From positions 1-45,579 of the forward strand of contig CALEKY010000096.1 in assembly GCA_937902995.1 (NCBI GenBank): a stretch of DNA of 45,579 nucleotides, written 5' to 3'. Of this stretch, positions 8,629 to 16,740 are shown piece by piece. The translations under genes and the position numbers were made by a program. Origin of the DNA: an uncultured Sinobacteraceae bacterium (GTDB lineage Bacteria; Pseudomonadota; Gammaproteobacteria; Steroidobacterales; Steroidobacteraceae). The notes under the pieces are model-generated. The model was not told the DNA's origin. It did not search any database and saw only the letters and a program-made list of their open reading frames with translations. How positions within the stretch are numbered: position 1 is the first letter of the stretch; each line of letters begins with the position of its first letter.

Positions 8629-8713
8629 CGGCGAGCGGGTCGTGTGTGACGCGATGCGCGCGTTTTGCCCGCATCGCTAGCACATGAACGCACCTGCCAG
8701 CGAGGTAGCCGCA

Positions 8714-9844
8714 ATGAAGCGTCGGATCTTGTTGTCGTGCGTGCTCGCCATCCCGTTTGCGAGCGCGCTGGCCATCGAAGCGCCTCAACCTTCCACGCCG
8801 GCTCCCGAGCCGCAGGCTGCAGCGCGATCCGCCTCGATCGTGCCGAACGACGAGACGCAGTTCTACCGAACGCTGCAACGCTCGGCGCATCACCGCAATC
8901 TGATGGGCCTGAAGATTCCCTCTGACATCATCGACACGCTCGCGGGCGCCGATGTTGCCGGAGCGATCGCAGCATTGAGCAGACAAGCGGCGGCCGGCAG
9001 CAACGATGCAAATATCGCGCTCGTGCGGATTCAGCATTGGTGTAACCGGTTCGCGAACGCTCGAACCCCGGACCCCCAAACGCAGATCGAGAAACTCCCG
9101 GCGCAGCTTGCACCCGAGCGCGCCGCACGTGCCGCTGGCGTCATCGTCGCGGAAGAGCAATACCGTAAAGCAGTGCGGGAGAGTTGCGCACGCGCACAGT
9201 TCGATTACGCCGGCATCGAGGCGCGGCTGCGTGAGGCCGCCGATGCCGGAGACGCCGCAAGCTTGACCGAACTATCGCAATTCACGCGCGACGCAGCGCG
9301 TCGCCAAGAAATGCTTCAAGCAGCTGCCGACCAGGGCTTTGCTCCGGCGCAATACGCGCTCGCGACTTCGCGCTTGATTCAGGTGCAACGCGGACAGACG
9401 ACCGAAAACGTCGCATCGATTCGTTTGCTGCTGAAACAAGCGGGCCGCTCGCTCAACAAGGCGAAGATCGATCTTGCGAACTGTATGGCCATCGGTTGCG
9501 ACGGCCATCCGGCGGATGCTGCGGCCGCAACCGCGTTCGGCATCGACGCGGCGCGCGACGGCGAGCCCGGCGCGTTCTTGTCGATGGCGCGCATGCCGTG
9601 GGGAGCCAGGATGGATCGCGCGCAGCTATTGGCGTGGCAGTACTTCGGAGATCGCTTGAGCGAGACGGGCTGCGTCGGCGAAGGCTACGTCGCCGCGACG
9701 GTGACGTTCGATCAGACGATCAAGGCGCTCGAGCGGCGTTATCCCAAGGCGGTCGAGCAAGCGCGCACGCTTGCCGAGAAGCTCTGGGCAGATCATGGCG
9801 AGCGCGCAATGCGCGAGCAGGCGTGCTCGCCGCCGCGCAATTGA
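8714..9844 (+). CDS. Secreted protein with Sel1/TPR-like helical repeats, function unknown
   Basis: A 376-residue protein with a signal peptide (MKRRILLSCVLAIPFASALAIEA), taking the ATG at 8714 that follows GAGGTAG; a second ATG at 8684 would add ten residues before the leader. After a proline/alanine-rich linker, the protein is almost wholly helical. It contains units resembling Sel1 repeats, such as AADQGFAPAQYALATSRL and AADAGDAASLTELSQF, plus several cysteines (CNRF, CARAQ, CMAIGCDGH, CVGEGY, CSPPRN) that may form disulfides in the periplasm. I do not recognise a named family. Sel1-like proteins usually act as protein-interaction scaffolds. It converges on the NfeD-like gene with only 3 bases between them. 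Confidence 0.6.
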   Translation: MKRRILLSCVLAIPFASALAIEAPQPSTPAPEPQAAARSASIVPNDETQFYRTLQRSAHHRNLMGLKIPSDIIDTLAGADVAGAIAALSRQAAAGSNDANIALVRIQHWCNRFANARTPDPQTQIEKLPAQLAPERAARAAGVIVAEEQYRKAVRESCARAQFDYAGIEARLREAADAGDAASLTELSQFTRDAARRQEMLQAAADQGFAPAQYALATSRLIQVQRGQTTENVASIRLLLKQAGRSLNKAKIDLANCMAIGCDGHPADAAAATAFGIDAARDGEPGAFLSMARMPWGARMDRAQLLAWQYFGDRLSETGCVGEGYVAATVTFDQTIKALERRYPKAVEQARTLAEKLWADHGERAMREQACSPPRN

Positions 9845-9847
9845 CGG

Positions 9848-10135
9848 CTAGGCCGCCACTCGGTCGACGAGCAGGACGGTGCCGTCGACGCCCGTGACCC
9901 GGGCTTTGGTACCCGGCGGCAGATTCGGGCCGCGGATGACCCATTCGCGATCGCCGAGCCGGATGCGACCCTTGCCGTTCTGCAGACCCTTTTCGAGCAC
10001 GATCACGCGCCCGATGTGGCTGTGACCCGAACGGTGGGACGCCAGCGGACTGTTCAGCTCCTTCTGGCGCTTCAAGTGCTGGATCCAGAAATACACCCCA
10101 AAGACGGTGGCCGCGAATGCAAGAAACCAAGTCAT
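9848..10135 (-). CDS. Small NfeD-like membrane protein
   Basis: A 95-residue protein with one N-terminal transmembrane helix (MTWFLAFAATVFGVYFWIQH) followed by a basic linker and a C-terminal beta domain. That domain (GRVIVLEKGLQNGKGRIRLGDREWVIRG...VTGVDGTVLLVDR) resembles the OB-fold of NfeD proteins. In the NfeD family this domain partners stomatin-like proteins in membrane quality control, but no stomatin gene lies nearby. The start at 10135 is chosen because it opens the membrane helix; the frame is open to 10225 without likeness. It could be transcribed together with mnmG upstream, but a 271-base gap argues for its own promoter. Confidence 0.65.
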   Translation of the reverse strand: MTWFLAFAATVFGVYFWIQHLKRQKELNSPLASHRSGHSHIGRVIVLEKGLQNGKGRIRLGDREWVIRGPNLPPGTKARVTGVDGTVLLVDRVAA

Positions 10136-10406
10136 GGATGCGCTAGACCAGACGAGTTCGGACAGAGGAAGCGTAACGTTTTTACGATAGCAGCCGGCGC
10201 TGCTGGAAACGATGAAGGAATTCACACGCTTTCAATCGAGCGCCGGCCGGTATGCTCGGAGAAGTACTCGGCAGGGCGCCGACGAACTTTACGGAATCCC
10301 GATGCGAACGAGCTTGGGAGCCGCGCAAGATGACATTCGAACACCCTGCGGATTCCGACAGCGGCTGCTATGCGTGGATTCTGTGACCGCGGTCTAAGGC
10401 GAAGGA
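10136..10406. other. Intergenic gap downstream of mnmG, nothing recognised
   Basis: In this 271-base gap I see no conserved protein, RNA gene, strong terminator or repeat. Short open frames exist on both strands but have no family likeness. Notably, rsmG (gidB), the usual partner downstream of mnmG, is absent, and no fragment of it could be recognised. Confidence 0.5.
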
Positions 10407-12329
10407 TTACGCACTGGCGCGTGCGCTTCCGCCCTTGCGCTTCAAATGGACGAGTAACAGAGAAACAGCAGCCGGTGTGACGCCAGGCACTCGCGCAGCC
10501 TGCCCGATCGTCGCGGGACGAACTTCCTTCAAACGCTGCCGCACCTCGGTGGATAGCCCGCGAACTTCCGAGTAGTCGATGTCCTCGGGCAGGCGCGTCT
10601 CCTCGTGACGGCGATGCCGCTCGATCTCTTCTTTCTGCCGATCGATGTAGCCGCTGTACTTGGCCTGCACTTCGACTTGCAGCGCGACCTGCTCGATGAG
10701 CCGCTCGTCGGCGTCTGGCGCACACATCCACTCCGGCCGGCCGATCGGGGCGAGCGCAGTCAATGCTTCATATGACACTTCCGGTCGGCGCAACAGATCG
10801 AAGCCGTGCGCTTCGCGTACGAGCGGCGAGCCGAACACCTGGATCTGTTCGCTTTCTTCGAGCTGATGCGGATGCACGACGGCCGAGTCCAGACGCTCGA
10901 TTTCAGCTGCGGTCCGATCGCGCTTCTCGCAGAAGAACGCCCAGCGCTCGTCGTCGACCAACCCCATTTCCCGACCGATCGGCGTCAGACGCAAATCTGC
11001 ATTGTCCTCGCGCAGCAGCAGACGATACTCCGCACGGCTCGTGAACATGCGATACGGCTCGCTCGTGCCGCGCGTGATGAGGTCGTCGACCAGCACACCG
11101 ATGTACGCTTCATCGCGCCTCGGCGACCACGGCTCGCGTTCCTGGATCTGCCGTGCCGCGTTGATGCCCGCAAGCAGTCCTTGCGCGGCAGCTTCTTCGT
11201 AACCGGTCGTACCGTTGATCTGGCCGGCGAAGAACAACCCCGAGATGAACTTCGTTTCGAGACTCGGTTTCAAGTCGCGCGGATCGAAAAAGTCGTACTC
11301 GATCGCATAGCCGGGCCGCGTGATGTGCGCGTTCTCGAAACCTTTGATCGAACGCACCAACGCAAGCTGCACGTCGAACGGCAGACTGGTGGAGATGCCG
11401 TTCGGATAGATTTCGTGCGTATTCAGGCCTTCTGGCTCGATGAAAATCTGGTGCGAGCTCTTGTCCGCGAAACGGTGCACTTTGTCTTCGACCGACGGGC
11501 AATAGCGCGGCCCAATGCCTTCGATGATGCCGGTGAACATCGGCGAACGGTCGCAGCCTGCGCGAATGATCTCGTGCGTGCGCTCGTTCGTCGCCGTGAT
11601 GTAGCAGACGACCTGGCGCGGATGCTCGCTCCGTCTGCCGAGATAGGAGAAGACCGGAACCGGCTCGTCACCCGGTTGTACTGTCAACCCTTCGTAGTTG
11701 ATCGTGCGCCCGTCGATCCGCGGCGGCGTACCGGTCTTCAGCCGCCCGACCCGAAACGGCAGCGCCCGAAGTTTCTCGGCCAACCGATTCGACGGCGGAT
11801 CGCCGGCGCGACCGCCTTGGTAACTCGTCAGGCCCACATGAATCTTGCCGCCGAGGAACGTCCCGACGGTGAGCACGACGGCGCGCGCACGGAACTCGAT
11901 GCCGGTTTGCGTGATGACGCCGTGGACACGATCGTTTTCGACGACGAGATCCGCAACCTCTTGCTGGAACAGCGTGAGATTCGGCTGGTTCTCCAGCATC
12001 GAACGGATCGCTTGCTTGTAGAGCACGCGATCGGCCTGCGCACGCGTGGCGCGCACGGCAGGACCTTTGCTCGCATTGAGAATGCGGAATTGAATGCCGG
12101 CACGATCGGCTGCACGCGCCATGGCGCCGCCCAGCGCATCGATCTCCTTGACCAAATGCCCCTTGCCGATGCCGCCGATCGCCGGGTTGCAGCTCATTTG
12201 CCCGAGCGTTTCGATCGATTGCGTCAACAGCAGCGTGCGCACGCCCATCCGGGCCGCTGCGAGCGCAGCCTCGGTGCCGGCATGACCGCCGCCGACGACG
12301 ATGACATCGAAATGATCGGGGAAACGCAT
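10407..12329 (-). CDS. mnmG: tRNA uridine-5-carboxymethylaminomethyl modification enzyme, FAD subunit
   Basis: A 640-residue FAD-dependent protein (also called GidA) that with MnmE installs the cmnm5/nm5 group on wobble uridine 34 of several tRNAs. The N-terminus has the Rossmann dinucleotide motif VVGGGHAGTEAALAAARMG, followed by the MnmG signature SCNPAIGGIGKGHLVKEIDALGG. The second motif region has GTPPRID, and the FAD loop has GQINGTTGYEEAAAQGLLAGINAA. The C-terminal helical domain that contacts MnmE and tRNA ends in VTPAAVSLLLVHLKRK. Size matches E. coli (629). Unusually, it is about 25 kb from mnmE and not followed by rsmG-parA-parB. Confidence 0.97.
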   Translation of the reverse strand: MRFPDHFDVIVVGGGHAGTEAALAAARMGVRTLLLTQSIETLGQMSCNPAIGGIGKGHLVKEIDALGGAMARAADRAGIQFRILNASKGPAVRATRAQADRVLYKQAIRSMLENQPNLTLFQQEVADLVVENDRVHGVITQTGIEFRARAVVLTVGTFLGGKIHVGLTSYQGGRAGDPPSNRLAEKLRALPFRVGRLKTGTPPRIDGRTINYEGLTVQPGDEPVPVFSYLGRRSEHPRQVVCYITATNERTHEIIRAGCDRSPMFTGIIEGIGPRYCPSVEDKVHRFADKSSHQIFIEPEGLNTHEIYPNGISTSLPFDVQLALVRSIKGFENAHITRPGYAIEYDFFDPRDLKPSLETKFISGLFFAGQINGTTGYEEAAAQGLLAGINAARQIQEREPWSPRRDEAYIGVLVDDLITRGTSEPYRMFTSRAEYRLLLREDNADLRLTPIGREMGLVDDERWAFFCEKRDRTAAEIERLDSAVVHPHQLEESEQIQVFGSPLVREAHGFDLLRRPEVSYEALTALAPIGRPEWMCAPDADERLIEQVALQVEVQAKYSGYIDRQKEEIERHRRHEETRLPEDIDYSEVRGLSTEVRQRLKEVRPATIGQAARVPGVTPAAVSLLLVHLKRKGGSARASA

Positions 12330-12427
12330 CTGATCCCAACTCGAGAAGGGGCAATCGTCAAAGGGCCGGTCAGCGCCAGGGCGCGTATTCTAGGCGGCAG
12401 CGGCGAAAAGGCGTCAACGATCGGTGG

Positions 12428-13798
12428 TTAATTTTTCGCCGCGTCGGCATTTATCCTGCGCAGCAGCGAAAGCGCCATGGCGATGAGCACGCCGACACCC
12501 AGGATCAGGACGCTCCAAAGCACGATTTGCCGGATCGGGGTCTTTTTCGGCAACGGCCGTAAGGCGGCCTCGCCGCCTAGCGAGCGCTCTGCACCCAAAT
12601 AGGCCGAGCCCATATTCTGTACAAGCTCCGCCTCGGACAGTCCACTCAATAAGCTGTTGCAGGCGCGTGCCGGTGCGGGATCGGCGCGACGGCTGCCGTA
12701 TGCGAGCGTATACGGCCCCGGACCCTGCGCCAGGAATCGCAATTGTCCGGGACGGTAGCCGAGCTCGAGACGGGGATACTCGTGGAAAACTTCCCCGTCC
12801 TTGGTCAGCCGCACGCGCCAATAGCCATGCGTCGTCGAAGCAAATTCCGCCGGCGGACTGACGAGAAACCCGTCGCCGTTCGCGATCGAGAATACCTCGC
12901 CTCGCCACCGCTCGACCCACGCTGTCTTCGGCTCCGCACGGCTTTCGATGACGACTTGCAGCGAGTAATTCGTATGCGAGAGCTGCAAACGCGCGAAGGC
13001 AATCGGTGCATGCCGATCGGACTCGAACTCCAGCTCGTTCGCCTGACGCGCCGCCATGCGTGCTTCGAACCACGTCGGCTCGATGAAGGGCGGGGGAATC
13101 ACGCGCTCGACCGTCGCTGCATCGATTTGCAACATAGGACCGCCGTCGATACGGGTCACTCTCAAGTATCGATAGCGCGCCTGAGGAAGCGTCACACGCT
13201 GACGTTGTAGCTGCCGGTCAGACGCAGTGACCTGGACGAGCGTGCTCTCCGCGACGATGGTTTGCCACCGGTCCAGATCGTCGCTCGCTTGAATCCGAAC
13301 GCGCGCTTCGGATGCGCCGTCCGGACTGCGCCACTCGAATACAACGGCACGCAGCTCGTCCTCTGTTTCGCGCGCATCGATCACATAGCCTGCACCGCTA
13401 GCTTGCGTTGCGGCGCGCGCACCCTCGACGTTGATCTGTGTGCCGGACGGCGTCTGCACTTCCACGCGTGTGCCATCGCCCGTTCTCGCAGGCACGTCCT
13501 GCAAGCGATAAACAGGTAACGATTGCAGCACGATCGCCGGCGGCTCGCTCGCCGGCGGACACAAAGCATGCGGCACGGGCATTCCGTCGGCATTGAAGAC
13601 GCGCACATCGCTCAAGTCGTCGGTCACGACGTTACGGTACACGTCGTCCGTCAGCAGAACCCATACGATCGGACGGTCGGGCACCATCTCGATCTGCGCG
13701 CCGCGCGCATAGTCCTCGAGCGCGACGGGCTTCGCGTTCGCCACGACGGACGCAACGCTTGCGAGCAGCACAGAGATGCAAATGAGCGGATGCCTCAT
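12428..13798 (-). CDS. DUF3999 family envelope protein
   Basis: A 456-residue protein with a signal peptide (MRHPLICISVLLASVASVVANA). A long beta-rich periplasmic part starts KPVALEDYARG and includes a DDVYRNVVTDDLSDVRVFNADG block near the N-terminus. The C-terminus has a single transmembrane helix (IVLWSVLILGVGVLIAMALSLL). This pattern fits DUF3999, whose members sit next to DUF2339 proteins in many Pseudomonas-like genomes. The function is not established. Its ATG overlaps the stop of the DUF2339 gene (ATGA), so the two are translationally coupled and probably act together at the inner membrane. Confidence 0.75.
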   Translation of the reverse strand: MRHPLICISVLLASVASVVANAKPVALEDYARGAQIEMVPDRPIVWVLLTDDVYRNVVTDDLSDVRVFNADGMPVPHALCPPASEPPAIVLQSLPVYRLQDVPARTGDGTRVEVQTPSGTQINVEGARAATQASGAGYVIDARETEDELRAVVFEWRSPDGASEARVRIQASDDLDRWQTIVAESTLVQVTASDRQLQRQRVTLPQARYRYLRVTRIDGGPMLQIDAATVERVIPPPFIEPTWFEARMAARQANELEFESDRHAPIAFARLQLSHTNYSLQVVIESRAEPKTAWVERWRGEVFSIANGDGFLVSPPAEFASTTHGYWRVRLTKDGEVFHEYPRLELGYRPGQLRFLAQGPGPYTLAYGSRRADPAPARACNSLLSGLSEAELVQNMGSAYLGAERSLGGEAALRPLPKKTPIRQIVLWSVLILGVGVLIAMALSLLRRINADAAKN

Positions 13799-16533
13799 GA
13801 TTTCACCGCTGCTTCCGAATCGGTTGCCGCATCGTCGTTCGCCGGCTGCGGCGGTAAGGGCGCGAGATAACCCGTTATGACGATGAGCGCACCGATCGTG
13901 AGGAACGAAACGACGCGTCCGAGCGTGCCGACGTTCGACAAATCGACCAAGAACAATTTGGCAACGACGACGAGCATGAGCGCCACGCCGACCATCCACA
14001 CATAGCGCCAGCGCTTGCGCGCGGCGATCGTGATCGCGGCGAAGCCGAGCACGGCCCAGAAAATCGACAATGCCGCCTGGACGAGCTGCGAGTGCGCCAT
14101 CCCGTACCAAGTGATCGGCGCGCCAAAATTGTGGTGAAGCGCGCGAATCAATGCCGCATTGAGCCACAAGAACACGAGACCGGCGACGATGGCGATGAGT
14201 ATGCGCAGATCTGTCCGCCACACTCTTGCTCGCTGCGCTTGCGACAAGGCCGTCCACCACAACGCGCCTGCCGCCCAAGCGAGCGCCACCGTGATATCGA
14301 GCGGATTGAGAAGCGGCACATAAGGCAGCCAAATCGGATCGCCGCGACTCGTGAGATCGACGACAACGATCCACAGCGCCAGGACGACGATCAGCGGCAG
14401 CGCGACGATGACGCGATAGAGATCTTCATGGCGCGCGAGCGGCCACGTCGGTTTGAGCGTGTGCCTTCCCAAGCTGGCGATTGCGAGCGTCGGCACGATG
14501 CCCCACGCCAAGGCCGGCCAAACGCCTGCGGTATGCCGATCGAGTTGCCAGTGCAGCTCCCAGGCGGCGAGCGCGATGAGCGCCCATGCGGCGACGGCAT
14601 GCAAGACAGGATGCGCCCGCGGCGCGAGTGCATCGCGCTCGACACCTTGAAGCGTCCAGTACAACACGGCGAACAGCGCGGACCAGCCGACGATGCCGCC
14701 TTCGCCGAAGGGATGACCGACGTCGAGCGCGACGAGACTTGCGAATGCAATGGCAACAAAGGGTAAGAACACGCCGATCAAACGCGCCATCGGCCAAGCC
14801 CAGCGCAACCCGGCGAACGTCAGGGCGAGGCACGTGCCGGCTACATATATAAGAATGAGACCGAATGGCCAGTCGCTCGCGAGGCGATCGATTTCGCCGA
14901 CGCCACCGAACAGCCACCACACCGTGCCCCAAATCGCCGCGACTTTGCTCGCTCCGCGCTCGTAACGCGCCGCTCGCTCGCGATTGCGATGAAGCGTGTA
15001 GCCGGTGAACCAGCCCGAAAACGCCAGCATCGCAGCGCCCATGAACGCGGTGTTCAAGAATGCGAGCTTGCCGGACGGGTGCGGCAGACCGATGAGAAAG
15101 CCGACGCCAGCGGCAAGTTGCAAGAGCGCACCGAACGCACGTGCGAGCCTGCGATCCTGGCGCACACCGAGCCACACGAGCCCGGCGCCTTCCACGGCCC
15201 ACATCGCCGCGGTCGTCCGCGTATCGAAGGCGAGCGGTATAGCCAGGCTTGCGAAGATCACACCGAGCGCCGCAAACGCTTCGCTCAGTACCTGCAAGTT
15301 CGAGCGGCCGGAACGTACGAGCGCATACGCAAGCACAAGATAAAGCGCCCCTGTTGCAAGCGCGCTCCACGCCAAGGCGTATTCGTACCTCGCGACCAAT
15401 GTTGCATGAATCGTAAAGGCAACGACGGGCAAGCCGAACACGAGCGAGCCGGAAACGTAGTCCTTCAAAGTCGGCGCCTGACGCAGCGAGCTCAAGATCG
15501 ATACGCCGACGTACATCAAGAAGAACAGGATCAGGAATGCATCGGCGCTCACCACTTCGTCGGGCGTGTAGCTCGCGATGCGCCAGAGACTCGTGACTCC
15601 GAACGTAAAGACGAAGCCGAGCACATTGAGCACCCGCCACGTGCGGAACCACGCGATTGCAAAAATGCCGACGTTCAGGACCGCGTAATAGGAAAACAAC
15701 GCGACGTGATTGCCGCTGCCGCTCGAAACGAGAATCGGCGCGAGAAAGCCGCCCGCCGTGCCGATGACCGCGAGCGACAGTGCGTTTTGCGCCAGCGCGA
15801 GCGCCGCCGCGGCCAGCACGATGCCGACCATGAGCGCGAAAGCGAGCCCTAGCGGAATGAGATGGAATAGGCTCGCCGCGGCAAACACGGTCAAATACAG
15901 ACCTGCAACGCCGCCGCCTTCGAGTACTTCCGCATACGCCGGCCGCCGCTTGCGCAAACGCCAACCGACGATCAACAAGGCAAGCGCGCCGCAGGCAATG
16001 GCGATGAAACGCAGCTCGATCGGAAACAGACTGTGGTCGGCCGCGTACTTCGCGAGAAACGCCGCACCGAAGAACAACACGACGATACCGATGCGAGCGA
16101 GCGGATTGCCGCCTTTGATCCAGACCACTGCCGCAGCGACTGCACGATCCAGCCAGGTCGGCGAATAAGCGATCTGCGCTGGTCTTGGCTGAAGAACGGG
16201 TTCGGGTTCCGTTATCGGTTCGGCCGCAGAACCTGACCGGACAGGAGCCGCTTCGGCAACCACAGGCGAGGACGGTGCGGCAACGCTCGTCTGGAGATCC
16301 GGCGAAGCAGCGATCGGTTGCTCGCGAGGCGGTGCAGCGGGCTCGGGTTTTACTCGAGCTGTCAGCTCCGCACGCAATCGCTCGATCGAGCTCTGCAGTC
16401 CAGACACTTGCTTCTGCAAGGAGAGAAGCTGTGCCGCCAGCGCGCCGAGCGCCGCGCCGACGAACACGCTCGCCCAATTCTGCCCGATGACGCCGAAAAG
16501 AAATGCGCCGAGCAGCCCCCACAACCAAGTCAT
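13795..16533 (-). CDS. DUF2339 family polytopic membrane protein
   Basis: A 912-residue inner-membrane protein. It opens with a membrane anchor (MTWLWGLLGAFLFGVIGQNW), then a coiled-coil stretch (LLSLQKQVSGLQSSIERLRAEL) and a proline/alanine-rich linker to about residue 120. More than twenty hydrophobic helices follow. The block ERIGIVVLFFGAAFLAKYA-like (here ARIGIVVLFFGAAFLAKYAAD) and the GRRLRKRRPAYAEVLEGGGVAGLYLTVFAA region (here in WRLRKRRPAYAEV) are typical of DUF2339. No function is known; it always pairs with beta-rich periplasmic partners such as the DUF3999 protein downstream. The upstream 207-base region carries heptamer repeats. Confidence 0.8.
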   Translation of the reverse strand: MTWLWGLLGAFLFGVIGQNWASVFVGAALGALAAQLLSLQKQVSGLQSSIERLRAELTARVKPEPAAPPREQPIAASPDLQTSVAAPSSPVVAEAAPVRSGSAAEPITEPEPVLQPRPAQIAYSPTWLDRAVAAAVVWIKGGNPLARIGIVVLFFGAAFLAKYAADHSLFPIELRFIAIACGALALLIVGWRLRKRRPAYAEVLEGGGVAGLYLTVFAAASLFHLIPLGLAFALMVGIVLAAAALALAQNALSLAVIGTAGGFLAPILVSSGSGNHVALFSYYAVLNVGIFAIAWFRTWRVLNVLGFVFTFGVTSLWRIASYTPDEVVSADAFLILFFLMYVGVSILSSLRQAPTLKDYVSGSLVFGLPVVAFTIHATLVARYEYALAWSALATGALYLVLAYALVRSGRSNLQVLSEAFAALGVIFASLAIPLAFDTRTTAAMWAVEGAGLVWLGVRQDRRLARAFGALLQLAAGVGFLIGLPHPSGKLAFLNTAFMGAAMLAFSGWFTGYTLHRNRERAARYERGASKVAAIWGTVWWLFGGVGEIDRLASDWPFGLILIYVAGTCLALTFAGLRWAWPMARLIGVFLPFVAIAFASLVALDVGHPFGEGGIVGWSALFAVLYWTLQGVERDALAPRAHPVLHAVAAWALIALAAWELHWQLDRHTAGVWPALAWGIVPTLAIASLGRHTLKPTWPLARHEDLYRVIVALPLIVVLALWIVVVDLTSRGDPIWLPYVPLLNPLDITVALAWAAGALWWTALSQAQRARVWRTDLRILIAIVAGLVFLWLNAALIRALHHNFGAPITWYGMAHSQLVQAALSIFWAVLGFAAITIAARKRWRYVWMVGVALMLVVVAKLFLVDLSNVGTLGRVVSFLTIGALIVITGYLAPLPPQPANDDAATDSEAAVKS

Positions 16534-16548
16534 GCAGCGCTACCTCGC

Positions 16549-16686
16549 CAGGCTGTAGGCTGGAGGTGGGGCGCAGCATTGCTGCGGATTTTCTTGGTTG
16601 TCGTACGTCGCTCGTTCCATGGAAGCCAACGGCACACCGATGCGCGACAGCGCTGCTACAGCCTACAGCCTCCAGTCTACAGCCTG
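16549..16686. repeat. Inverted heptamer repeats in intergenic DNA
   Basis: Two arms of 19 bases, at 16549-16567 and 16668-16686, are reverse complements with 17 of 19 bases matching. Each arm is built from heptamers: GCTGTAG then GCTGGAG in the left arm, and CTACAGC, CTACAGC, CTCCAGT, CTACAGC in tandem over 16656-16683 on the right. The 100 bases between the arms have no gene. They lie between the start of the DUF2339 gene and the start of the divergent helicase gene. Such short-unit repeats are typical of dispersed intergenic elements, but copies elsewhere in the genome cannot be checked here. Confidence 0.65.
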
Positions 16687-16740
16687 AACGGCGTGCCGAA
16701 CTGCGTTCGGTAGAGCTGGCTTTATATACAGCCATACGGC

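Noticed and set aside
10212..10397. 61-codon open frame in the gap after mnmG
   Set aside because: No ribosome-binding site, no motif and low complexity; likely chance.
10806..12431. 541-codon open frame antisense to mnmG
   Set aside because: It lies fully opposite a secure gene; its product is Arg/Asp/Ala-rich with no domain, as expected for the complementary frame of high-GC coding DNA.
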